A stretch of DNA of 64,000 bases from Tragulus kanchil (GCA_022376925.1 JAIOJX010000005.1:8336501-8400500); one strand, 5' to 3'. Shown: positions 37,623 to 50,280, numbered from the stretch's first letter. The notes: generated by a model not told the origin, from the letters alone. Translations and numbers: made by a program.

Positions 37623-37696
37623 CAGTTGCCACCATGTGGGTGCCCTCGGTCAGAGCCACGGAGCTCATCACCGGGCAGACCCAGGCGGCCGTGAAG
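37623..37696 (+). other. Exon-like 74-nt island, unassigned
   Basis: It is bounded by an acceptor-like CTGCTCTTCTCCAG and a donor-like AAG|GTGAAC. One frame is fully open (VATMWVPSVRATELITGQTQ then AAVK), with G or C at 22 of 24 third positions. Also present at 38,778-38,851. I cannot name a gene. The codon pattern is suggestive but a span this short can arise by chance. Confidence 0.2.
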
Positions 37697-38924
37697 GTGA
37701 ACCTTGAGTTCCAACTGCTCCCCTCTCTCCCAGCCTTAGCTAAAGGACAATCCCAATTTCATGCATGCCTAGAAAGACGGTTTCTGCGATACATCAACAG
37801 GGACTGAAGAGTGAGGGTCCACGGATCCTCAAGGCCTCTGTGAGCCCCAGACCTAGGAGGCCGTGGTAGGCCCACGTGAGTGTTTCAGGAGTTGCTCTAA
37901 CACCACTCTGAGAAGAAAAATCTCTTCATCATGGCCGAGACACAGTGAATATTTATTCATAATGGTCGATATTTGTGCCATTGCGGTGGAGGAAGGATCG
38001 GCATGTTTACAATGCCAAGCACTTGCTTTGCAGACAGCATCCGTGACTGGATCAAGAACCTGTTCGACAAGCCCTTCTCTCTCCTACAGAACCCTGGCTG
38101 TTTTTGCCCTCTGCAGAGCAGCCATGCCCTTTAAGAGTCTGCAGGCTGCTCCTCAGCCCCAAGGTGCAAATACTGATTCACTTCACTCTTCCTGATAAGA
38201 TGAGCTTAGGCGGGTGTGTGACGCATTGGGGATGAGTTGGAAAGGGAGCTTTTTTGGAGGGGCTACTAGTGAAGCTTCCTCACTTGTAAAAAGATGCACA
38301 AGAAAAGGCTCTTCCCTTTGTTCCCCCTTGGGACATGCGAGGGCTGTGACAGCCAGAGTCACAGCAGCCTTCTTGCCACCACGAGGAAAGTGGAGCCCAA
38401 GATGGCGAGATCTTGGTCCTTGATGCCATCTTTGAGCCAAAGAACTGACCAAACTCAGAACTTCTCTCCTTCCAGAGTTACAGCATGTGACAGAATACAT
38501 GTTCTTACTGTTGAAGCGATGTCTGCATGGGATTTCTGGTGCTTGACCAAAGCACCCTCGTGCCCTGTTCCAGGGGTTCATGCCATTTGATCTGGTAACG
38601 AACTACAGGGACTTAAATGTCATCTTACGTCTTGCAGCGTCTTTGCTCACCCTTTGAAAATCTTGAAATCCAGCGTCGCTGTTGGCGTGCTCCCCAGCTT
38701 TCCCCTTGGCCCACTGGCTGCCGTGCTTCCCTCTTTCTCATGTGCTCCTCTTCTTGGGGGGCTCTGCTCTTCTCCAGCAGTTGCCACCATGTGGGTGCCC
38801 TCGGTCAGAGCCACGGAGCTCATCACCGGGCAGACCCAGGCGGCCGTGAAGGTGAACCTTGAGTTCCAACTGCTCCCCTCTCTCCCAGCCTTAGCTAAAG
38901 GACAATCCCAATTTCATGCATCCC

Positions 38925-39057
38925 AAGCAAACCCTTGCGGTACCCCCAAAACTTCTCCAGGCTTCTCTGTCTCCATCATGGCACCCTCTGTTTGCACAGC
39001 CTGAAATATCGGAGTTGTCCTTGACTCCTTTCTTATCCCACAACACGGCACCTGTAT
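38925..39057 (+). mobile_element. L2-like LINE fragment
   Basis: The pattern CCATCATGGCACC..., GGAGTTGTCCTTGACTCC and TTATCCCACA resembles the 3' part of L2. The assignment is from general resemblance only. Confidence 0.5.
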
Positions 39058-39222
39058 GGGCTCAGTACCCACCAGGCTCCTCTGTCCATGTGATTTCCCA
39101 GGCAGGGACACTGGAGTGGGTCACCATGCCCTCCTCCAGCGGACCCTCCTGACCCAGGGATCAACCCATGACCTCTGCGTTGGGAGGTGGATTCTTTACC
39201 ACTGAGCCAGCTGGGAAATCCA
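39058..39222 (-). mobile_element. Bov-tA SINE fragment
   Basis: Reverse-complement Bov-tA (CACCAGGCTCCTCTGTCCAT, CTCCAGCGGACCCTCCTGAC, CACTGAGCCAGCTGGGAAAT). Missing its 3' part. Confidence 0.85.
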
Positions 39223-39294
39223 CGGAATCCACACCCTACATCTACCTGTTCAACAAATGTTCCAAACATTTATTTCTTATTTCTTTTTTTAATC

Positions 39295-39635
39295 TAAGCC
39301 ACAAATCCCTTTGTCCTGTAGCACAGCAACAGCTTCTAGTTCCTCCTGCTTCTCTGGCCACCCTACGCTCTGCCTGCAGCACATCAGCCCCAGAGATTTT
39401 TCTAGAATAACTCAGACCTTGTCATTTTCCTGCTCAGACCCCTTGTAGCTTCCCACCTCACTTAGGGTGCACTCAGAAGTCATGAGGCTGGCCCCGGAGC
39501 ATCCTCCGGAGGGTCTGCTTCCGAGAGTCCCCTCAGCTCTCTCTCCCAGGCAACCACATGGGCCCCTTGTATTTCCCTTGAACATGCTTTCTTTCCCTCG
39601 AGCACACGTCGACCTTGCGACCAGCTAGCCTCGTG
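39295..39635 (+). mobile_element. L2 LINE fragment
   Basis: CTGCTTCTCTGGCCACCCTA, CTTGTCATTTTCCTGCTCAG and CCCCTTGTAGCTTCCCACCTC are typical of L2 3' sequence. Confidence 0.65.
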
Positions 39636-39641
39636 TCACAT

Positions 39642-39810
39642 TGCTATTTTTTAATTGAAGTAGAGTTGATTTACAATATTATATTGACTTCAGGTGTAGA
39701 ACATAGTGATTCAAAATTTTTACAGGTTATACCTTAAAGTTATAACAAAATATTGGCTCTATTTTCTGTGTTGTACAAGATAGCCTTTAGCTTATATTTA
39801 TTTATTTTTT
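39642..39810 (-). mobile_element. L1 3' end fragment
   Basis: TTAATTGAAGTAGAGTTGAT, TTCAGGTGTAGAACATAGTG and CTGTGTTGTACAAGATAGCC match the complement of an artiodactyl L1 3' UTR. It splits the neighbouring L2. Confidence 0.8.
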
Positions 39811-40019
39811 AGAAGTTTGTGCCTGAGTCCCCTGCTCCTATCTTGGACCTCCCCGCTCCCTCCTCCCATCTGGAATCACTTGTTGGGTTTCTGTAAGGGA
39901 CACCGCTCCCTCTCCTCGGGCCTCCCCTGAACCGCCACCTGCCTCAGAAAGACCTTCCTCTAACTCTCCACCAAACCAGCATTTCTCTTCATTCTCCACC
40001 TCTTTACCTTGCTTTATTT

Positions 40020-40200
40020 TTATCTTCAAAGCCCCACTCCTTGACAACCGATTACATATGTGATTTTTTGCTTACTCTCTGACTCTCTGGCTTGAATAGA
40101 AGCTCTGTGGGAGCAGGGATTTTTGTTTTGTTTGTGGTAGCGTCTCCTGAACTCTGAACAACACCTGGCCGTGTAGGGTTTGCTGAATGAATGAATGGTT
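40020..40200 (+). mobile_element. L2 LINE 3' end
   Basis: TTGAATAGAAGCTCTGTGGG, GCAGGGATTTTTGTTTTG and GCTGAATGAATGAATGG are the canonical L2 3' terminus. Confidence 0.75.
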
Positions 40201-40449
40201 CGGATCCATTATCCCTTTATTGCACGGTGAGGAGCTTATGTGGGAACTTGGGGTACAGAGCGGGGGAGGAAAGGCAGCTACAGTTCCAACCCAGACCCGT
40301 GCTTTGCTGGTCCAGGGCTTTTTCTATTACTTTACACTGTCATGTACATGAATGAGTTAATGGCTATTTTCCTTCAGAGGTAAGTTGTGATTTTATAGGG
40401 AGCAAAGTTGTCAAGCGTAAGAATGGGTTTCCAGTTAAAGCCAGGAGGG

Positions 40450-40493
40450 AGTGTGTGCGTGTCTGTGTGTGTGTGTGTGTGTGAGTGTGTGTG
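40450..40493 (+). repeat. (GT)n microsatellite
   Basis: Interrupted GT/CG tract with the longest pure run around 40,462-40,481. Confidence 0.9.
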
Positions 40494-40829
40494 CTGGGTG
40501 ACAAGAGGCACGAAGAGTCTTCCTGGATGTGCGTATCATATTGCACCACAAAACCAACTGAGCCTGCAGCCTGGACCCTTGCTTGCCTACAGCAAGCAGA
40601 CGCCTTATCCGGAAGGAGTCAGCTGTCTAAGAATTTTCAGAGCAGTGAGAGAAAATGAAATGCAACACCCAAGCTGCAGGATGCAGAGTGGGTGCTCAGG
40701 ATCAGGACCAGGTCTTTTAAGACCAAACCTTCTTCCAGAAAACTCCGTTCAGTCTGAGGTATTCAAATCAGTCGAGAAACATACCTGATGGTGTTAACCA
40801 AGTAGCCGGTTTAGATGGATCAGCTAATA

Positions 40830-41160
40830 ATAAAACCTATCGGTTACTGGGAGCTTACTATGTTCCAGATGCTTTGTTTGAGCACTGTTTATGATAAAAA
40901 TCAACCTCCATTGCTAACATTTATTTGTGGCTTATTACATGACAAGAATATGTAGTTTTCAGCGTTTAACAAGCTCATTTGACCCTTGTGAGAACCCTTA
41001 TAAGGAAGGTGCTGGTGTTTACTGCATTTTTCTAATTAGAAAGCTGAGTTCTAGAGGAACCACGAATGTCCTAAGATTGCTCAGCGGTCACTGGCCGAGC
41101 TGGGGTTTGAACCCAGGCAGCTTGACACAGAGGCTGTGCTGTATTAAACCGCATAGTTGT
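40830..41160 (+). mobile_element. MIR SINE(s)
   Basis: CTTACTATGTTCCAGATGCTTTG at the left and TTAGAAAGCTGAGTTC, CACTGGCCGAGCTGGGGTTT and GAACCCAGGCAG at the right are MIR landmarks; probably two adjacent copies. Confidence 0.7.
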
Positions 41161-41189
41161 GCTCTCTCATTTAAAGATCACAAGTCTAG

Positions 41190-43344
41190 GGAACAGATAC
41201 TATCATCTTCTCTTTATCATCCCTGTCTCGAATTGCTGTAAAATGATACAGGGGCTTAAGCCTCTGGGGAGGGCCCTTAAGATACTGGTCTTAAAGAAAG
41301 GGGTCAAGACCAGCTCCCTTACGGTTTGTGACTGAGAAACGTTCACAGTTCCCTGTACACTGAAAAGTATAAAAACTTTCTGAGAAAATTAAAGAAGACC
41401 CAAAGAAGCGGAGAGATATAATATGTTCACGGATCAAGGCATTCAATAGTGGTAAGATGTCAATTCTCCCTAAATTCAGCACCGTATCAATTAAAAGAAC
41501 AGTGGGTTTTTTTGTTGTTGTTGTTGGAAACTGACAAGCTGACTCTAAACCTCTTAGAGAAACGCAAAGGACCTAGAAAAGTAAAAAACAAAACAAACAG
41601 TAGTTTAAAAACAATAAAAGAGGAACAAAGTTGAAGAACTAATGCTACTTGACTTCAAGAATCGTAAGCTACGCTAATCAAGATGGTGCATTTCGGCTTA
41701 AAGGTACACAAAGATATCAGTGGCTGATTTTAGATAGAAATGCAGCAAAATTCAGCAAGGAAACACAGTCTTTCAAACAAATGGTATTGGTACAGTTGGA
41801 TATCCATATAAAATGATGAACTTCAATCCATAACTTCTGTCATGTAAGTATTAACAAAAACTGATCAGAGAGAAATGTAAGACCCAAATCATAAAGCTCT
41901 GGAAGAACATGTAGGAGAAACTGTTTGTGGCCTTGGGGTGGGTGAAGATTTCTTAGACACCAGACCAGAAGCACAATCCATAAGAGCACAAATTAATGAA
42001 TCAGACTTCACCCAAGTTAAACATGCCTGCTCTTCCAAAGCTAATGCAAACAGAATGAAAAGAAAGGCAGAACCTGGAACAAAAGGCTCACAATACATCT
42101 ATCCAACAAAATAATTCCATTCAGAATTGCTAAGAAGCTCTCAAAACTCAATATTAAGTAGACAACCTTAAAACTGACAAACTATATGAAGGGGCATTTT
42201 ATTAAAGAAGACACTTAGATGACAAGTAATCACATGAACAGAGGTACAGCATCACCAGTCAAAGGAATGTAAGGAACAGATACTATCATCTTCTCTTTAT
42301 CATCCCTGTCTCGAATTGCTGTAAAATGATACAGGGGCTTAAGCCTCTGGGGAGGGCCCTTAAGATACTGGTCTTAAAGAAAGGGGTCAAGACCAGCTCC
42401 CTTACGGTTTGTGACTGAGAAACGTTCACAGTTCCCTGTACACTGAAAAGTATAAAAACTTTCTGAGAAAATTAAAGAAGACCCAAAGAAGCGGAGAGAT
42501 ATAATATGTTCACGGATCAAGGCATTCAATAGTGGTAAGATGTCAATTCTCCCTAAATTCAGCACCGTATCAATTAAAAGAACAGTGGGTTTTTTTGTTG
42601 TTGTTGTTGGAAACTGACAAGCTGACTCTAAACCTCTTAGAGAAACGCAAAGGACCTAGAAAAGTAAAAAACAAAACAAACAGTAGTTTAAAAACAATAA
42701 AAGAGGAACAAAGTTGAAGAACTAATGCTACTTGACTTCAAGAATCGTAAGCTACGCTAATCAAGATGGTGCATTTCGGCTTAAAGGTACACAAAGATAT
42801 CAGTGGCTGATTTTAGATAGAAATGCAGCAAAATTCAGCAAGGAAACACAGTCTTTCAAACAAATGGTATTGGTACAGTTGGATATCCATATAAAATGAT
42901 GAACTTCAATCCATAACTTCTGTCATGTAAGTATTAACAAAAACTGATCAGAGAGAAATGTAAGACCCAAATCATAAAGCTCTGGAAGAACATGTAGGAG
43001 AAACTGTTTGTGGCCTTGGGGTGGGTGAAGATTTCTTAGACACCAGACCAGAAGCACAATCCATAAGAGCACAAATTAATGAATCAGACTTCACCCAAGT
43101 TAAACATGCCTGCTCTTCCAAAGCTAATGCAAACAGAATGAAAAGAAAGGCAGAACCTGGAACAAAAGGCTCACAATACATCTATCCAACAAAATAATTC
43201 CATTCAGAATTGCTAAGAAGCTCTCAAAACTCAATATTAAGTAGACAACCTTAAAACTGACAAACTATATGAAGGGGCATTTTATTAAAGAAGACACTTA
43301 GATGACAAGTAATCACATGAACAGAGGTACAGCATCACCAGTCA
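41190..43344. repeat. Tandem pair 14 (1,083 bp unit) inside an L1
   Basis: 41,190-42,272 and 42,273-43,344 match. The junction follows about 10 bases that differ from the true continuation (AAAGGAATGTAA against TTAGGGAAATGC). It lies within a decayed L1 second-ORF region. Confidence 0.97.
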
Positions 43345-44252
43345 TTAGGGAAATGCTGTGTAACACCATGGTAAGGAAGATCCCACTACACTCATCTGAA
43401 TGGCTGAAATTCAAAGAAAAGTCTGGCCCTACCAAGTGTCAGCAAGGACATGGAGGCACTGGACCTGCTGATGGGAATGTAAACTGGTACAACCACGCCG
43501 GAACCCAGTCTGTCAGTTTGTTACAGAGCTACATACAGGGCTTCCTGGTGGTCCAGTGGGTAAAGAGTCCGCCTTGCTGTGCAGGGGGCGCCAGTTTGAT
43601 CCCTGGCCCGGGAAGATCTCACATGCTGCGGAGCGGCTGGACCGGTGTGTCCAGTTATGAGCCAGCATTCTGGAGCGCATGAGACCAGAGCCAGTGCCCT
43701 GCAAGGAGAGAGGCCACTGCAATGGGAGGCCCACACATGCCAAAAGAATAAAAAAGATGGATGAAAATAAATATAAGAAAATAAAAGACGCATGGTGGGG
43801 AAAAATGATTAAAAAAAAAACAAAGCTAGGCATAAACCTACCACATGACCTATTTATTCATTATAGGTATCCATTTAACCAAAAGAAAAGAAAACATATC
43901 CATGCAAAGGCTTTTGATTTTGCTGAGTAAAAAGTCAGCAAAAGGGTATGTACTATAGGCTTCATTTATTAATATACACATTTCTAAGAACTGAAAACTA
44001 ACACGCAATGACAGAGAGGAGATCAATGATTTCCTGGGACAGGAGTAGGAAGAGGTTGCAGGTGGGATTATAAAGGAACGTGAGGAAACTGGGGAGGAGG
44101 TGATGGATATGTTTGTTATTCTGAACGTATGTCAAAACCACAGTAATGGTTTACAGGTGTACATGTATGTCAGTACTATCAAAATTACAGTTTAAATTGT
44201 GTCATTTATTGTATGCCAATTACACTTCAATAAAGCTGTTAAAAAAACAAGT
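41300..44252 (+). mobile_element. Decayed L1 (3' part of ORF2 and 3' UTR), split by a SINE
   Basis: ORF2-like sequence (GATGTCAATTCTCCCTAAAT, GAAGAACATGTAGGAGAAAC, ACCTGCTGATGGGAATGTAAAC) runs to 43,530. A CHR-type SINE interrupts at 43,538. The L1 resumes (CATAAACCTACCACATGACC) and ends with ATTACACTTCAATAAAGCTG at about 44,240. It has many stops and is not functional. Tandem pair 14 lengthens it artificially by 1,083 bp. Confidence 0.85.
43538..43820 (+). mobile_element. CHR-type SINE nested in L1
   Basis: GGGCTTCCTGGTGGTCCAG head, degenerate B box (AGTTTGATCCC) and the AAAGATGGATGAAAATAAAT body, with an A-rich tail. It is more diverged than the copies at 19-21 kb. Confidence 0.85.
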
Positions 44253-46137
44253 AGTTAACATCTCGTGGACCTGGGTTTACACGTGTGTGCCAAGCCGGCA
44301 CGAAGTCACGAGTACACACACCCTCTCCCTAGACACACAGGGAGACAGGCAGACACAAACATGCACACACACGAATAAAAACACACAGAAACTAGAAATG
44401 GCACTCTCGAGTTTTCAAGCTGTACTGTTTATCCCCCGTCTCTGCCCTTTATATACTGTCCTGCATATTCCCGAGGTTCTGCAGCAGGACCTCTGGCTTT
44501 ATTTTCGCTTCAACAGGACTGTGTCAACTCTGAGGCCTCGAGCGCACAGGTGGAGTGGAGAGCGGAGAAGGACCCATTGTCCAGCAGAATGGAGGAAGGA
44601 CAGGGCCAAGGCGATAACCCATCACCCGACATGGGAGAGATGCCACTGACCTTCCGCTTCTGGAAGGTGAATTTTATAATGAGCTGTTACTGCATTTGTC
44701 CCCTAATAACGACTGTAATTGGAGAAGGCATGACGAAAACCTGGAAAACACCACCTGTCAATGACCGTGGTATCTTTGACAAACCTGTCTGTGGCAGGGT
44801 CAATTGAAAATCAACCTGTTAAAATGGTTTAGGTGCTTTCCACCCCTCTGTTCTGTTTCTGACGTGCACTAAGGCAACTGTTGTGTCAGATCACTAAAGG
44901 CAGTCATGTTATTAGAACATCTTGATTTTGACTTTACGCATGATTCCGTGAAAACTGTGTAAGGCCGGTTCAGCCATAGTTCAAGAAGAGTGACCTATTT
45001 ATTCATTATAGGTATCCATTTAACCAAAAGAAAAGAAAACATATCCATGCAAAGGCTTTTGATTTTGCTGAGTAAAAAGTCAGCAAAAGGGTATGTACTA
45101 TAGGCTTCATTTATTAATATACACATTTCTAAGAACTGAAAACTAACACGCAATGACAGAGAGGAGATCAATGATTTCCTGGGACAGGAGTAGGAAGAGG
45201 TTGCAGGTGGGATTATAAAGGAACGTGAGGAAACTGGGGAGGAGGTGATGGATATGTTTGTTATTCTGAACGTATGTCAAAACCACAGTAATGGTTTACA
45301 GGTGTACATGTATGTCAGTACTATCAAAATTACAGTTTAAATTGTGTCATTTATTGTATGCCAATTACACTTCAATAAAGCTGTTAAAAAAACAAGTAGT
45401 TAACATCTCGTGGACCTGGGTTTACACGTGTGTGCCAAGCCGGCACGAAGTCACGAGTACACACACCCTCTCCCTAGACACACAGGGAGACAGGCAGACA
45501 CAAACATGCACACACACGAATAAAAACACACAGAAACTAGAAATGGCACTCTCGAGTTTTCAAGCTGTACTGTTTATCCCCCGTCTCTGCCCTTTATATA
45601 CTGTCCTGCATATTCCCGAGGTTCTGCAGCAGGACCTCTGGCTTTATTTTCGCTTCAACAGGACTGTGTCAACTCTGAGGCCTCGAGCGCACAGGTGGAG
45701 TGGAGAGCGGAGAAGGACCCATTGTCCAGCAGAATGGAGGAAGGACAGGGCCAAGGCGATAACCCATCACCCGACATGGGAGAGGTGCCACTGACCTTCC
45801 GCTTCTGGAAGGTGAATTTTATAATGAGCTGTTACTGCATTTGTCCCCTAATAACGACTGTAATTGGAGAAGGCATGACGAAAACCTGGAAAACACCACC
45901 TGTCAATGACCGTGGTATCTTTGACAAACCTGTCTGTGGCAGGGTCAATTGAAAATCAACCTGTTAAAATGGTTTAGGTGCTTTCCACCCCTCTGTTCTG
46001 TTTCTGACGTGCACTAAGGCAACTGTTGTGTCAGATCACTAAAGGCAGTCATGTTATTAGAACATCTTGATTTTGACTTTACGCATGATTCCGTGAAAAC
46101 TGTGTAAGGCCGGTTCAGCCATAGTTCAAGAAGAGTG
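43846..46137. repeat. Tandem pair 15 (1,145 bp unit)
   Basis: 43,846-44,990 and 44,991-46,137 match with no filler. One clear substitution is seen (A at 44,641 versus G at 45,786). The unit covers the 3' end of an L1 and about 750 bp of unique sequence with an exon-like island. Confidence 0.97.
44517..44666 (+). other. Exon-like 150-nt island, unassigned
   Basis: An acceptor-like TTCGCTTCAACAG precedes exactly 50 open codons and a donor-like AAG|GTGAAT follows. The frame begins DCVNSEASSAQVEW and ends PLTFRFWK. A second copy at 45,662-45,811 differs by one base (ATG to GTG, Met to Val). I do not recognise it, and no neighbouring exon is evident. Confidence 0.18.
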
Positions 46138-47045
46138 TGGAACGAGTCTGAGCCATTGCTGGGTACCACAACTGCTGGCCCAGGTGCACCCCATAAAGTG
46201 AAGTTTACCTTGAAGTATATGCCATGGCCTAAGGTCTGCTAGGTTCATAAAACTGACTTTGTCAGAATGCTGAAGGTAGAATGCTGAAGGCTCACAGCGT
46301 CAGCTATAGTTAGAGCAGTTTAAAGTAATAAATACAACTGGCAAGTAGACCAGAAAGCCTTGAGACAGCTCTGCGGAAAGGCTGACTGAATGAGGAGCCT
46401 AATTACCACCAGGCTGCACAGTGTCCACAGAGCCACCCGCGCTACTGTCCATGGTCTGAGGCACTTCCGCCCCCATAGGGAGGGTCTCGCCAAGAGGACC
46501 ACCATGCCTTGGTCAACACAGCCAAACCTGGGTCTTCCCTAGATGCTTCTACTTTCTGAGGGGCTCTGGCATGCAGAGGGCTTCTGTGACCCTCCGCCTC
46601 TTCTTACTACTTCCTTGGCTACCTGTTCATATAGAACTCCAGCCACACCAGCACTTACTTTTCCACTCATTCACTTGCACTCATGTGGGCGTCCTCCTCA
46701 CCACTGCCCCCAGGTCTGGGGGCTGAAGTGGGCGACGCTCCCACACCCTTCGACTCGGCCGACTTCCACAGCGGGCTCGTTGTGTCATTCTGCTTGTGCC
46801 AGTGTGCATGCACTCAATCCACGGATTTTCCTAGCTCCCCTCTGAAGGCGACCTGGTCTCCCAGTTCTCTATAGCCACTTAACCAGCCGGCCACCATCTC
46901 TCCTGCTCTCTGTACGGACCACTATTTTGGGATCAAGCTTTGCCACAGAATAACTCGAGTTCAATGAACTCACTCATCTCACTGTCTTAATAAGACAGTC
47001 ACGATATTCCTTCAACTTACAGAAAAAAATTTTTTTAAAGAAGGG
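46138..47045. other. No recognisable feature
   Basis: Unique sequence after tandem pair 15; nothing recognised. Confidence 0.5.
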
Positions 47046-47160
47046 GAGGGATTTGCCTGGTGGTTAAGGCTCTGTTCTCCCACCACAGGGGGCACGGGTT
47101 TGATCCCTGGTCAAGGAACTAAGATCTAGCATGCCTGTGCGGTGTGGCCAGAAAAAGAAG
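47046..47160 (+). mobile_element. CHR/tRNA-type SINE
   Basis: GGATTTGCCTGGTGGTTAAGG head, GGGTTTGATCCCTGGTCAAG B-box region and a purine-rich tail. Confidence 0.75.
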
Positions 47161-50064
47161 GAAGAAAAGAAAAAGAAGGGAAATGGTGAGCATGGAGAGA
47201 AGAGAATGAGGTAAAAAGACTGTAGAGTAAAGGCATGTAATTAAATTCTGTGCTATTTTAAATATCTGATATGCAAACATGAAAATGTGATTGTACTTTG
47301 GTTAAATAAAGTAATACGACTGGGCACTGCTGTGCTATAAACCTATTATGCTTGTTACTTGATTTCCTGTGATAATGTTTAGATTAGATCAGCACCTTAA
47401 TTTCCAGCCAAGTGGCAATTATTATTTTTATTTCCTTTCCTTCCCTCACTGTTAACAGCGGCCGAGGGGAGACCTCAGTTTGTTAAAGAGTTTGACTGAG
47501 ATTCTTAAACCAAGAGAACTGATGCGCAGTCTCTGTTCCGTGTCAGATGAGAATGTCAAAAGTCGGGCAAAAAAAGTCCTGATTACAGAACCTTCATGGC
47601 TGTGAAGTCAGAATTTAAAGAAACAGACACGTCACTGGGTGTTCAATGGTCGTTACGGTACACGCTCAGAGGTATGCCAAGGCCTCCCCAGGCAACGTTC
47701 AGAACCTCACAAGGCCATGGGCCCTCCCTGGGCCACTTCCTCATTCTTCATCAGGTATTTTTTGGCAGTCTGTTTCTCCTCCCATTTGATTTCAACTGTG
47801 AGGAGGACATCAGGGCGTCTTTTCCGTGAGACCACGTGGCGGCTGGGAACCGGGCTGACACCGCCCAGAATTTCTCCACTCACCCTGTCTCCGCCCGTTA
47901 GCTCTCCTGACAGAATCAAGCACAAAGCACGAGCCCTAATAGGTGACTTTGGCCTTCGAATAAAGCATCATAGGGTGTTCTGTTTCTATTTTTCTTGACT
48001 TTCTGCAAAGTAATTTCATACCCCTTGGGAGCCAGGAGGCATTTCCTGTAATCGGGGCTGGCTACTGGCGCTCGCTCCCTGAAACAGCTGTCTGTCCCGC
48101 CCCCGGGCCGAGGACTGTGCGGGAAGTGCGGCTCAGGGCAGGGTGGCCACAGTCCTCCTCGCCCTGGAGTCTTGGGTAGAGAGTTTAAGAAGCAATGCTC
48201 TGACTGTATCTTGAGGCTTTTATGAGCCCTTTTATACATTAATTGGAAGCAACAGGAATGGGCAGGAGCCTCCTGGCCATGGCTGAACTGAGCTGCCGAC
48301 GATGAGCTGTGTGTAACTTACACTCTTTGGGTCTCTGTTGCCTCAAGTGAGGAAAAAAAAACTTGAAAGCATGGAAAGCAAGGGGCATTTAAGGACTCTC
48401 TGCGGCGAGCACTACTATCATCTTTGCACTTCTCAGTTCTCTGCCAGGAGCCTGCTGGTGGAAGTGATTTACTCCACTGGCCTGGCCTGCTCCCAGAAGG
48501 CCCAGCACCCTCTCTCTGTCTCGTCCACACTGCCGAGAGGGACGGACCCTGAGACGGCGGGGCCCGTGAAGGAAAGCCCATTTCTGAGAACAGCGGCTCA
48601 AGAGAGCCACGGCTGGTCACAGGAGCGAGGACTGAACCATCCTGGGCTAAGCCCCTGAGATGACAGGGCTTTCTTGTTACACCATCTCACCACGACACGA
48701 TGCTGACGAGCGTGTTCTCCCAGCTCTAAAATGCTGTCTAACAAATGGCAAGTACAAGGCAGAGGAGAGGGAGACTGACAGAGGAGGGAAGCTAGATGCA
48801 AAGCTCCTGGACGTCTCTCAAAGGCGCATCTCTCGAAGAGCCCGTGCAGAGCCACAGGGGGCTGTGGGTAACACCTAAAGTCTGGGCGGTTACGATTCTT
48901 CGTGGTGTAATGGGGACTGTGTGTGTTACAGGGCCCTGGTCAACCTGGAAAAATAGGTTTTTAAAAGAGAATAAAGAACAATTGTGGGAAAATTGTAACA
49001 GAAACCTCCGTCTATAAGAGAACTCAGAATTGGTCTCAGGACGAAAAGCTCGCCAGTTCCTGAACTTGTGATATTTGTGTGGAGATGGTGAGTGTAGGCG
49101 CACCTCCGACTTCTTGGTGCTTGTGATATTTCTGTTGTGCTGCTTCTAGAATTTCTCTGTCATACGGAGAGTGATTAGGTCTAGGTGGCTACTGATCATT
49201 TGCGGGGGAACAGACAAATCCATTCTTTTTCTAGAACGGAGTCCCACAGGTAGTGTCTTCATCTTGACTTATTTTTACTGTGCAAAAGTACAATTTTAAA
49301 GAACCCCCAGAGCTTCATATTTTAGAATAAATGAGGCCTCTCCATGTCAAAAGAGAGCCACAGAAGATGCTGCGAAACCACGTGGCCTTGTGTTCAATCA
49401 GGGGAATGACTGATTTAAGGAATAAGGAGGCTGGTCCGAGCTCGGGGGTCACCGTCTGTGCCTTGGCTCCTGGTCACTTTCTGGACCCTAGTCAGGTGTC
49501 TCTGACCATGTGATCTCCGGGGGGCTCTGTGGTCCAGAATCAAACACAGTCAGCCCTCAGCATTCCCATCCAGGGGCTTCACCTGACTCGCTTTAGGTGA
49601 GAGAGTGCAATCTCTCTCCAGACGGGCCTCTTTGCAGACACAACGACTCTTACATGTGTGGGCCACTTCATCTTGGAATACGCCTCCCATTTTCCAGACA
49701 AGCCCAGGAGATCTGCGTCCCCCGATACGATTCCTGTCTGCACTAAATTGACTTGTAGTACTGATTTATACCTCAGTAAAACTACATCTTGACACAGAGA
49801 GTTGGTCTGATTGTAGAACTGACATAATTTATGCATATTTTAGTTTGGGAATAGACTTGGTATTTATACAAGTAAGGGGATATCTTTGTGATGGGATATG
49901 TATTTCCACATCGACAGAGCTCAGATGGTGAGGAGAGAGAAAAGAAATGCCCCCAGGCATCTTTAGATCACCCGGCAATCTGAGAAATGTCCTTCAATTT
50001 AGGAGAGCAAACCTCTCTTGACCGTTTGCTGAAAGAAAGGGAAATGAGCTAATGCTTTTTTGGA
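47161..50064. other. Unique sequence, nothing recognised
   Basis: About 2.9 kb free of obvious SINEs and of tandem duplication. Open frames up to 119 codons lack coding character. It could hold intron or conserved non-coding DNA. Confidence 0.5.
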
Positions 50065-50280
50065 GGGCTTCTTGGTATTAAACATTGTGCTAGATGCTCG
50101 AAGTACATATGTTTACTTCAAAAGGCTAACATCAGTTGGCTTTATTCTCCTCATTTTGAAGAGGAGAAATTGGAGGTTGGGAGAGGATAAGAAATGTTAG
50201 TAAAGAGTGGGGTAGAGATTTGAACCCAGATCTTTTTGGCTCCAGAGAGCAGCCTTTCCTCACTAGACCACTCACTCAGC
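50065..50280 (+). mobile_element. MIR SINE
   Basis: CATTGTGCTAGATGCTCGAAG, CTCATTTTGAAGAGGAGAAA and GATTTGAACCCAGATCTTTTT follow MIR order. Confidence 0.78.

Larger units (their letters stand above)
36621..38920. repeat. Tandem pair 13 (1,155 bp unit)
   Basis: 36,621-37,775 and 37,776-38,920 match essentially exactly. The unit contains two exon-like islands and sequence resembling an old interspersed repeat (about 37,180-37,340). Confidence 0.97.

Noticed and set aside
36880..38851. A paralogous gene pair made by recent duplication
   Set aside because: The two copies are essentially identical and belong to the window-wide pattern of artefactual pairs, so gene duplication is not the simplest reading.
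44146..45794. Duplicated gene with two 167-codon open frames
   Set aside because: The frame begins in L1 3' UTR sequence and is doubled by pair 15. Only the 150-nt island inside has any exon-like character.
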